Positions 6,728 to 14,101 of a stretch of 14,373 nt of DNA are shown in pieces. The position numbers and the translations under genes were made by a program. Origin of the DNA: Desulforamulus profundi (GTDB taxonomy: Bacteria; Bacillota_B; Desulfotomaculia; Desulfotomaculales; Desulfotomaculaceae). Positions within the stretch are counted from its first letter, which is position 1; every line of letters begins with the position of its first letter. The notes under the pieces are model-generated. The model did no database searches, was not told the origin of the DNA, and saw only the letters and a list, made by a program, of their open reading frames with translations. The stretch lies in NCBI RefSeq assembly GCF_002607855.1, contig NZ_AWQQ01000062.1, forward strand, positions 59 to 14,431, written 5' to 3'.

Positions 6728-8305
6728 TGAAAGTACTGGTAATGGACGGCGTATCGGAACAGGGTCTGGTGCCTTTACGCCAGCAAACAAATATCGAAGT
6801 GGTGATCGGGGAAAAAATGACCGAAGATCAACTGGTAGAAGTGATTGGTGAGTACGACGCGTTAATTGTCCGCAGCGCCACCAAGGTAACTCCCAGGGTG
6901 ATTGAGGCAGCCAATAAATTAAAAGTCATCGGCCGGGCCGGCGTGGGTGTGGATAACATCGACCGCAACGCCGCCACCAACAAGGGCATTGTGGTGGTGA
7001 ACGCCCCGGACGGCAACACCATCGCCGCCGCCGAGCACACAATGGCTATGATGCTGGCCCTGGCCCGTAAGGTGCCGGCGCCTGCGGCAAGCTCAAGAAC
7101 GGCTGCTGGGATAAAAAGGCCTTCCTGGGTGTGGAGCTGCGGGGCAAAACCCTGGGGGTTATCGGCCTCGGCCGCATCGGTTCCGCCGTAGCCAAGCGGG
7201 CCCAGGCCATGGAAATGCATATTATCGCCTACGATCCTTACATTTCCGAGGATCATGCGAAAAAGATGGCCATCGAAATCGTCACCCTTAATGAACTCTT
7301 TAAGCGGGCGGATTTTATCACCGTTCATATGCCCAAAACCAAAGAAACCTACCACATGATTAACAAAGAAGCCCTGGAGCAAATGAAAGACGGCGTGCGG
7401 ATTATCAACTGCGCCCGGGGCGGCATTGTGGATGAAGCTGCCCTGTACGAATACATGGTGGCCGGCAAAGTGGCGGGAGCTGCCCTGGACGTTTTTGAGA
7501 CCGAGCCCTGCACCGAAAGCCCGTTACTGCAGTTGGATAACTTTATCGCCACCCCCCACCTGGGAGCCTCCACCCAGGAAGCCCAGATCAACGTGGCGGT
7601 GGACGTGGCGGAAGAGATTGTGGCTGCCTGCGGGGAGACCTGGTGAAAAATGCCGTCAACATGCCGTCCATGAGCCCCAAGCTGCTGGCCAAAATCCGCC
7701 CCTTCCTGGAACTGGCCGAAAAGTTGGGCATGTTCCAGGCCCAGATGCTGAATGGCCGCATCGAAAAGGTAGAGGTTATTTACAGCGGCGAGTTAGCTAA
7801 ATACGATGTAAACCCCATCACCACGATTTTACTGAAGGGTTTACTGGACCCCATCCTGCAGGAAAATGTTAACTTTGTCAACGCCACACTGGTGGCACGC
7901 AACCGGGGCATTTCGGTTGTCCAGACCACCAAAGAAAACGGCGAAGACTATCACAACCTGATCACCGTTCATGTTTATACCGACAAAGGCAGGAGGCTGC
8001 TGGCCGGCACCCTGTTCCAGGGCAATGACCCAAGGATCGTCAACATCGACGGGTTCCGCATCAACGCCGCCACCACCGGGCACATGCTGGTGGCGCCGCA
8101 CATCGACAAACCGGGTATTGTGGGTAAGGTCGGCACCATCGTCGGGGATAAGCAAATCAACATCGGCGGCATGCAGGTGGGACGCGTCGAGCTGGGTGGC
8201 AAGGCCATTATGGTGATGATGGTGGATAACATTGTACCCCAGGACGCCCTGGAAGAACTGGCCAAGATCGACGGTGTGTTGGAAGTTAAAATGGTAAGCC
8301 TATAA
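6724..8305 (+). CDS. serA: D-3-phosphoglycerate dehydrogenase (two frameshifts)
   Basis: First enzyme of serine synthesis: oxidises 3-phosphoglycerate to 3-phosphohydroxypyruvate with NAD. Domains in order: substrate-binding part ([27 protein letters not shown]...), Rossmann NAD domain ([10 protein letters not shown], near residue 147), catalytic arginine in [10 protein letters not shown] and histidine in ATPHLGAST, an intervening ASB-like domain, and a C-terminal ACT domain ([29 protein letters not shown]) that in this family binds serine for feedback control. Two one-base losses split the gene: near 7077-7082 (CCGGCGCCTGC) and at CC 7627-7628. With both repaired it is about 527 aa, the normal long form. 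The start ATGATG (6724 or 6727) overlaps the aminotransferase stop, with SD GGAGGGG, so the two are translationally coupled. Confidence 0.95.
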
Positions 8306-8331
8306 TCTAAAAATAGAAAGGTTAGCGGTGA

Positions 8332-9654
<1,323 letters not shown>

Positions 9655-9681
9655 AACCATTAATAACTCTTAACAATTAAA

Positions 9682-9710
9682 TTGACAACATGTTTTGCCT
9701 ATGTTATACT
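9682..9710 (+). promoter_or_regulatory. Sigma-A promoter of the tRNA-Ser pair
   Basis: A perfect TTGACA (9682-9687), a 17-base spacer and TATACT (9705-9710), located 50 bases before tRNA-Ser(UGA). It is one of the strongest promoters in the window, as expected for stable RNA. Confidence 0.9.
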
Positions 9711-9739
9711 CTATCTTGCTTGGGGTTTCGAGCTGTTTT

Positions 9740-9754
9740 GGAGGATTCACCTCC
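9740..9754 (+). other. Leader hairpin of the tRNA-Ser precursor
   Basis: GGAGG-ATTCA-CCTCC forms a 5-bp stem just 5' of tRNA-Ser(UGA). An overlapping alternative (CTCCG/CGGAG, reaching into the tRNA acceptor stem) is possible. It may affect 5' processing. Confidence 0.35.
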
Positions 9755-9760
9755 GAGTTC

Positions 9761-9850
9761 GGAGGGGTGTCCGAGCGGTTTAAGGAGGCGGTCTTGAAAA
9801 CCGTTGAACTCTTGCGGGTTCCGTGGGTTCGAATCCCACTCCCTCCGCCA
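9761..9850 (+). tRNA. tRNA-Ser(UGA)
   Basis: 90-nt class II tRNA with encoded CCA. The acceptor GGAGGGG pairs with TCCCTCC, the anticodon stem-loop is CGGT-CTTGAAA-ACCG with anticodon TGA, and there is a long variable arm, a T-loop TTCGAAT and discriminator G. Confidence 0.97.
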
Positions 9851-9865
9851 GTAAGATAGAACTAC

Positions 9866-9959
9866 GGAGAGCTGGCCGAGTCGGCTGAAGGCGCTCGCCT
9901 GCTAAGCGAGTATACGGCTTAAACCTGTATCGAGGGTTCGAATCCCTCGCTCTCCGCCA
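9866..9959 (+). tRNA. tRNA-Ser(GCU)
   Basis: 94-nt class II tRNA with encoded CCA. The acceptor GGAGAGC/GCTCTCC is perfect; the anticodon stem-loop is CTCGC-CTGCTAA-GCGAG with anticodon GCT. It lies 15 bases after tRNA-Ser(UGA) and is cotranscribed with it. Confidence 0.97.
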
Positions 9960-9965
9960 CTATAG

Positions 9966-9999
9966 AAAAAGCTGTTAGTGTTAGCACTAACGGCTTTTT
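9966..9999. terminator. Bidirectional terminator between the tRNA-Ser pair and the CBS-like gene
   Basis: AAAAAGCTGTTAGTG / CACTAACGGCTTTTT (one G-U pair) with loop TTAG. It ends the tRNA-Ser transcript and, on the minus strand, contains the last codons and stop of the convergent CBS-like gene. Confidence 0.9.
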
Positions 10000-10726
10000 G
10001 TTTGTTTAGCCAGTTCATCGCTCAATATTTTTAACACCTGAAGATGGTTGATGGAACCCTTCATAACGCCGTTTTTATCCACAACCGGCAGCGCGGAAAC
10101 CCCATTCTTCACCATTTTGTCTGCTACGGAAAAAATGGATTCCCCTATATGAACGTGTTCACTAACTGTGTAAACAGTATCTTTTTTATATTCTGTGGGG
10201 TGATGTTGTGTGTTTGGCGGTCAACGGTTTCGCAAAGTTCCTTAAGTCCTCGTAAATAGGATTCCATGGTAATAAAACCGGCAGGTCTGCCGTCTTCCTT
10301 TACTTCTGATATAATATAATCCTCCGTAAGTTGACGGTAAACTTCATAATTATGCAAGTGAATGTTCCCTTGATCGTCAACCACCTTTTTTAGTCCGTCC
10401 ATGCCCGGGGTAAAATCATTTTCCTGTATGCCGATATCGATTTGCATTTCGTCCTTATTAAATTGCATCCTAAAATTAGAGCCAAACAAAATGATAATGA
10501 CAATGGCCGAAAAAGCAACCACGCTGACAAACATTTTTAGCATAGAGTCGTTAAAAGCTTTGATTAACTGTAGAATGTTTTCAAACATGGCCGGGGACTG
10601 ACCCGACAGACCTGATAAATTATAGAAGGGCAGGCTGCTGATGGTAGAAAAGATCGAGTAAAGAAAAATTAAAAGACCTAGTACCGACAGAAACTTGAGC
10701 ATGGTTTCTATTCGTTTATCATTCAA
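9987..10726 (-). CDS. Membrane protein with C-terminal CBS-like domain (frameshifted)
   Basis: Start TTG 10726 is chosen because GGGAGG lies 6 bases upstream on the minus strand. Two hydrophobic helices come first (MLKFLSVLGLLIFLYSIFSTI; MLKMFVSVVAFSAIVIIILF), separated by a loop. A cytoplasmic part follows that reads like a CBS pair: YRQLTEDYIISEVKEDGRPAGFITMESYLRGL, then, in another frame, DTVYTVSEHVHIGESIFSVA and MVKNGVSALPVVDKNGVMKG. VSALPVVDKNG-x-x-G is a typical CBS signature. CBS pairs often bind adenosyl ligands; the role here is unknown. The frames join at the GGGG of 10197-10200 (CCCC on the coding strand), where one missing C gives ITPTEYKKDTVYTV. Repaired length is about 246 aa. 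Its stop codon lies inside the shared terminator. Confidence 0.65.
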
Positions 10727-10798
10727 GATAAACCTCCCGGCGAAAAGGATGCGCACACAGGTTTATAAAAAAACATGGCGTCTGTCATATAATTACAG

Positions 10799-10828
10799 TT
10801 GATTTTTCTTTTTAACTTGTTATATAAT
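10799..10828 (+). promoter_or_regulatory. Promoter of the tRNA-Arg cluster
   Basis: TTGATT (10799-10804), an 18-base spacer and a perfect TATAAT (10823-10828), about 70 bases upstream of the first tRNA-Arg. Confidence 0.6.
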
Positions 10829-10898
10829 AAGTTTTGCGGCAAGGACAACCGGTTAGTCACAGTTTGTTTCTATTAGCATATGTTGAGTAAAAAAATAC

Positions 10899-10975
10899 GT
10901 GCCCGTGGCTCAATTGGATAGAGCATCTGACTACGGATCAGAAGGTTAGGGGTTCGAGTCCCTTCGGGCACGCCA
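10899..10975 (+). tRNA. tRNA-Arg(ACG), copy 1
   Basis: 77-nt tRNA with encoded CCA. The acceptor GTGCCCG/CGGGCAC is perfect; the anticodon stem-loop CTGA-CTACGGA-TCAG has anticodon ACG. In bacteria A34 of this tRNA is converted to inosine by TadA, which is encoded 290 bases downstream. Confidence 0.97.
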
Positions 10976-10981
10976 TCTTAC

Positions 10982-11010
10982 TTGACATCTTGTTAAAATT
11001 GTGTTATTAT
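10982..11010 (+). promoter_or_regulatory. Promoter before the second tRNA-Arg(ACG)
   Basis: A perfect TTGACA (10982-10987), a 17-base spacer and TATTAT (11005-11010), placed between the two tRNA-Arg(ACG) genes. The second copy and the genes after it can therefore be transcribed independently. Confidence 0.82.
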
Positions 11011-11027
11011 TCATTTTGTTTTAATAC

Positions 11028-11104
11028 GTGCCTGTAGCTCAATTGGATAGAGCATCTGACTACGGATCAGAAGGTTAGGGGTTCGAGTCCCTTCAGGCAC
11101 GCCA
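11028..11104 (+). tRNA. tRNA-Arg(ACG), copy 2
   Basis: 77 nt with CCA and anticodon ACG. It differs from copy 1 at three bases only: a compensated acceptor pair (C6-G67 changed to T6-A67) and base 9 (G to A). It is a recent tandem duplicate with a covarying change. Confidence 0.97.
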
Positions 11105-11114
11105 TTGTAAATGC

Positions 11115-11150
11115 GTTGTTAGTTCTAAGTGAAAATTTGGGGCTAACAAC
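11115..11150 (+). other. Inverted repeat between tRNA-Arg genes
   Basis: GTTGTTAG (11115-11122) and CTAACAAC (11143-11150) form an 8-bp stem with a 20-base loop, followed by TTCTTTATAT. It may be a weak terminator or a processing element in the spacer before tRNA-Arg(CCU). Confidence 0.4.
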
Positions 11151-11160
11151 TTCTTTATAT

Positions 11161-11237
11161 GCGCCCGTAGCTCAGGTGGATAGAGCAGCGGTTTCCTAAA
11201 CCGCGTGCCGGTGGTTCGAGTCCTCCCGGGCGCACCA
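11161..11237 (+). tRNA. tRNA-Arg(CCU)
   Basis: 77 nt with encoded CCA. The acceptor GCGCCCG/CGGGCGC is perfect; the anticodon stem-loop GCGGT-TTCCTAA-ACCGC has anticodon CCT. The T stem GGTGG/CCTCC contains one T-T mismatch in the middle, where a T-G pair would be usual. This may be a base error or a real weak spot. Confidence 0.94.
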
Positions 11238-11266
11238 TTCTTTTTTTATTTTAAGGGGTTTTACAG

Positions 11267-11719
11267 TTGTCACATGCTTCCTATATGCGTGAAGCACTGT
11301 CAGAGGCCCGAAAAGCGGCTGAAAAGGGCGAGGTACCTATTGGTGCCGTTGTTGTTGTGGACGGCAAAATCATCGGCCGGGGACACGACCTGCGGGAGAG
11401 CATTTGCGACGCTTCCGCCCACGCCGAAATTCTGGCCATGCGGGAAGCGGCCAAACACCTGGGAGACTGGCGGTTAAACAACGCCACCCTCTACGTCACG
11501 GTGGAACCCTGCGCCATGTGCGCCGGCGCCATCGTTCAGTTCCGAATTAAACGTCTGGTTTATGGTGCCCCCAACGCCAAATCCGGTTCCGTGGACACCA
11601 TCCTGGACATCGTTCACCAAACCCGGTTTAACCACCGGGTGGAAGTGATCTCCGGCATCCTGGAAGACGAATGCCGGGAAATACTGCAGAAATTTTTTCG
11701 GGAACTAAGAAAAAAATAA
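11267..11719 (+). CDS. tadA: tRNA-specific adenosine deaminase TadA
   Basis: Deaminates A34 of tRNA-Arg(ACG) to inosine so that it can read CGU, CGC and CGA. Intact, 150 aa, normal length. Zinc-site and catalytic motifs: HAE (about residues 52-54, the proton-shuttle glutamate) and PCAMC (cysteines about 82 and 85), with VPIGAVVV early and NHRVEVISGILEDEC late. The start TTG 11267 has AAGGGG 8 bases upstream; no ATG fits both SD and N-terminus. The gene begins 29 bases after tRNA-Arg(CCU) and ends 3 bases before tRNA-Ser(CGA), so its mRNA is almost certainly released from a mixed tRNA-mRNA transcript by tRNA processing. Two copies of its substrate tRNA are in the same cluster. Confidence 0.96.
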   Translation: MSHASYMREALSEARKAAEKGEVPIGAVVVVDGKIIGRGHDLRESICDASAHAEILAMREAAKHLGDWRLNNATLYVTVEPCAMCAGAIVQFRIKRLVYGAPNAKSGSVDTILDIVHQTRFNHRVEVISGILEDECREILQKFFRELRKK

Positions 11720-11722
11720 TCC

Positions 11723-11816
11723 GGAGAGTTGGCCGAGCTGGTCGAAGGCGCTCGACTCGAAATCGAGTAGACTGTGATGAGCGGTCTCTAGGGTTCGAAT
11801 CCCTAACTCTCCGCCA
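11723..11816 (+). tRNA. tRNA-Ser(CGA)
   Basis: 94-nt class II tRNA with encoded CCA. The acceptor GGAGAGT/ACTCTCC is perfect; the anticodon stem-loop CTCGA-CTCGAAA-TCGAG has anticodon CGA. It starts 3 bases after the tadA stop codon. Confidence 0.97.
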
Positions 11817-11830
11817 AATACTTGCAAACC

Positions 11831-11873
11831 AAGGAGTTACTGTTTTTAGACGGTAGCTCCTTAATCTTTTTTT
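11831..11873 (+). terminator. Rho-independent terminator of the tRNA-Arg/tadA/tRNA-Ser cluster
   Basis: A 12-bp stem (AAGGAGTTACTG, 11831-11842, with CGGTAGCTCCTT, 11851-11862, two G-U pairs) and an 8-base loop are followed by AATCTTTTTTT. Confidence 0.9.
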
Positions 11874-11893
11874 ATATCCATAAAGCATTGCAG

Positions 11894-11975
11894 CTGACGG
11901 TGAAGCCGACCAAAATCGCCATTAGGTCCGTAATAGGTAAAAAGAGCAGGGTTCGAATCCCGCTCTTTCCGTCAG
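11894..11975 (+). other. tRNA-like relic or structured RNA element
   Basis: CTGACGG (11894-11900) and CCGTCAG (11969-11975) are perfectly complementary and close an 82-base segment. Inside it, AAAGAGC-A-GGG-TTCGAAT-CCC-GCTCTTT (11941-11968) is a tRNA-like T arm with a canonical T-loop but an over-long, bulged stem. The run on to CTTTCCGTCA resembles a tRNA 3' end with CCA changed to TCA. No proper anticodon arm or D arm could be drawn. It may be the decayed 3' end of a tRNA left by an integration event, or an unrelated structured RNA. Confidence 0.45.
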
Positions 11976-12246
11976 AATTGATAAAGCATAGAACTGCCAC
12001 CGATAAACTTAAGGGCGGACCCAATCTCCATACAAAAGATAAGTTGTACTGTCGGCTATGGTTTTTTAACTTATTGGACTGTAACCTACGAGAGATCTAA
12101 CGTTTGTCAGCAATGTAATTTAACTGTTGATTGAGTAACTAGGTAAAAACAACTTTTGTTGTATCATATTTTTGGTTAAAATAATATTAAATACTTTGGA
12201 ATTTAGAAGTAAACTATGATTATTTATTTTAGTCAATTGGTCGGAG
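11976..12246. other. AT-rich gene-free interval
   Basis: About 270 bases with no supported gene. An open frame crossing 11822-12100 runs through the terminator and the tRNA-like element, lacks an SD and is rejected. The second half is very AT-rich, with a small ACAAC-TTTT-GTTGT hairpin and several -10-like boxes (TAAAAT, TATTAA); the ATPase promoter probably lies here, but no well-spaced pair stands out. Confidence 0.5.
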
Positions 12247-13472
12247 GTGATCATCATAGCAATTATAGAGGGCTTCCGTGTACAGAATTACCGGTCTTTA
12301 AAGGATGTTACCTTGGGAAGATTGTGGAATCAGCAAAACAAACGACCTCTAACGCCTTTAGTTGCAGTAATTGGGAAAAATGGTGTGGGTAAAAGTACTC
12401 TTTTTGATGCGTTTGGTTTTTTAGCAGATGCCCTTCGTGTAGGTGTAGAAGAAGCTTGTGACTTAAAGCAGCGAGGTGGATTCAATCGTTTACGTTCATT
12501 TGGAAGTAAAGAGCCTATACGATTTGAAATTTACTACAGAGAAAGTCCTAATGAGCGTCCAATAACCTATGAACTGTCTATATCTCTCGACTCTAAAGGT
12601 CGTCCCTTTGTAGAAGAGGAGCGTTTGCGTCAACGAAGAAAAGGGCAAAAGCAGACTGGGCAACCTTACTCGTTCCTTATCCTTCGTGGAGGAAAGGGAG
12701 AGGCTTGGGCTGGTGAAGAAAGTTTTGAGGGTGAAAATGCGTCGCGTGTTCCCGTGGAGCTTACTGACTCTCGAAAACTGGGTATTGCTACTCTTGGCGT
12801 ACTAAAAGAACACCCGAGAATTGCCAGATTCCGTAGTTTTTTGGAAAACTGGTACCTAAGCTACTTTACGCCTGATGCTGCAAGAAGCCTTCCAATGGCG
12901 GGACCGCAAAAGCACTTAAATATACATGGGGATAATCTCGGCAATGTTGTTCAGTTTATGGAAAGAGATTATAAAGAGAAGTTCCAGGCAATTTTAGATA
13001 GAATTGCCCGCAAAATTCCAGGAATTTATAAAATTGATACGAAAAAAACCGAGGACGGTAGACTACTTTTGCGGTTTAACGATAAAGGGTTTAAGGATCC
13101 CTTTCTTGCACAACAAATGTCCGACGGGACTTTAAAGCTTTTTGCATATATGTTGCTTCTTGAAGATCCTGAACCACCACCGTTCATTTGTATTGAGGAA
13201 CCTGAAAACGGCTTATACCATAAGTTATTGGATTCGTTGGCGATGGAGTTTAGGGCACATGCAACGGGTAAAAAGAATTCTGCCCAGATTTTTGTTACCA
13301 CGCATCAGCCTATTTTGTAGATGCTTTGTTACCAGAGGAGACTTGGATACTGGAAAAGGACGCTGACGGGTTTTCTACCGTTAGGCGGGCAAGTGAAGAT
13401 CCCATAGTAAAAAATATGGTTTCTGAAGGGTTGCCTTTAGGAGGTCTTTGGTATAGCGACTACTTAGATTAG
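12247..13472 (+). CDS. AAA/ABC-type ATPase, partner of a DUF4276 protein; possible defence ATPase (frameshifted near the 3' end)
   Basis: SMC/OLD-like P-loop ATPase, about 408 aa after repair. Visible: N-terminal strand EGFRVQNYRSLKDVTLG, Walker A GKNGVGKS (about residues 43-50), ABC-like signature QMSDGTLKLFAYMLLL, Walker B FICIEEPENGLYH and the switch histidine in VTTHQP. Such ATPases commonly pair with nuclease or TOPRIM-like partners in anti-phage systems; defence here is inferred. The frame stops at 13320, but adding one base at CC 13309-13310 continues it as THQPYFVDALLPEETWILEK to the stop at 13472. The start is odd: the SD GGAGG (12243-12247) points to codon ATA at 12256, not a usual start. 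The only standard in-frame start, GTG 12247, overlaps the SD. DNA here is more AT-rich than in the housekeeping genes. Confidence 0.75.
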
Positions 13473-13482
13473 AGGTGATTCT

Positions 13483-13938
13483 ATGCATTTTGAAGTGCTT
13501 GTTGAAGACGCCTCAGGAGCTATCATGTTAGAAAGCTTTTTGGAAAAAATTCTAGGCTCAAACGGACAGGAGCATACTTATAAGATACACCAATACAAAG
13601 GTATAGGACGTATACCGAAAAATTTAAAGGGTGAAACCGACCCAAAGAAACGCATCCTCCTTGACCAATTACCTAGAATTCTTCGAGGTTATGGGCGTAG
13701 TCTAAAATATTATAATGCCGCAGTTATGGTTGTAGTAGATTTAGATAAAAAGGTCTGTACTTCTTTTAAAGAGGAACTTGTTAACATACTCGATGATTGT
13801 GATCCCAAACCACGTACACTATTCCGCATTGCAATTGAAGAAATGGAGTCATGGTTATTGGGTGACCTAGATGCTATTAAAAAGGCGTATCCTAATTTTA
13901 AAGAAAGAATTTTAGATTCTTATATACAAGATCACTAG
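13483..13938 (+). CDS. DUF4276 family protein, 3' end cut off by an IS element
   Basis: Matches my memory of DUF4276 proteins, which usually follow a predicted ATPase gene: MHFEVLVEDASG, the block HQYKGIGRIPKNL, KRILLDQLPRILRGYG, an acidic VVVDLDKK and IEEMESWLLGDLDAIKKAYP. The spaced acidic residues (LVED near the start, DLD in the middle, EEMESW later) would suit a metal-binding, TOPRIM-like nuclease fold; this is inference. Start ATG 13483 has the SD AGAGGTGAT and follows the ATPase stop by 10 bases, so the two form an operon. At 151 aa it is shorter than the roughly 200 aa I expect. It ends ILDSYIQD and then a stop, where relatives continue. The last codon and stop appear to be contributed by the insertion sequence that starts about 13933. 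Confidence 0.72.
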   Translation: MHFEVLVEDASGAIMLESFLEKILGSNGQEHTYKIHQYKGIGRIPKNLKGETDPKKRILLDQLPRILRGYGRSLKYYNAAVMVVVDLDKKVCTSFKEELVNILDDCDPKPRTLFRIAIEEMESWLLGDLDAIKKAYPNFKERILDSYIQDH

Positions 13939-14058
13939 CGTTGCATAAATAAATTTCCAAAATGTCAATATCTAAAATTCTAGAAAAAACCAATAAATCA
14001 TTGTTTTTCCAGCAATATCCTGTAAAAATGATTAAAATCTCCTTATAATTGAGGTATA

Positions 14059-14072
14059 ACAGGTAGTCCTGT
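14059..14072 (+). promoter_or_regulatory. Hairpin in the transposase leader
   Basis: ACAGG-TAGT-CCTGT lies between a TATAAT box (14044-14049) and the transposase SD (AAGGAG, 14089-14094). Short stems in this position are known in IS elements to dampen translation from read-through transcripts. Confidence 0.4.
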
Positions 14073-14101
14073 CCATAATCTCAAAAATAAGGAGACATCG
14101 C

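Noticed and set aside
6828..7382. 184-codon minus-strand frame antisense to serA
   Set aside because: Shadow of the serA coding sequence without an SD or family match.
10044..10259. Plus-strand open frame opposite the CBS-like gene
   Set aside because: Antisense shadow of the minus-strand gene, whose continuation in a second frame gives a clear CBS motif.
11822..12100. Open frame of 92 codons after tRNA-Ser(CGA)
   Set aside because: It runs through a strong terminator and the tRNA-like element, has no SD and shows no protein-like composition.
11870..12246. SRP RNA expected after tadA by synteny
   Set aside because: The conserved core (GGTCCGGAAGGAAGCAGCC-type) is not present on either strand in this interval.
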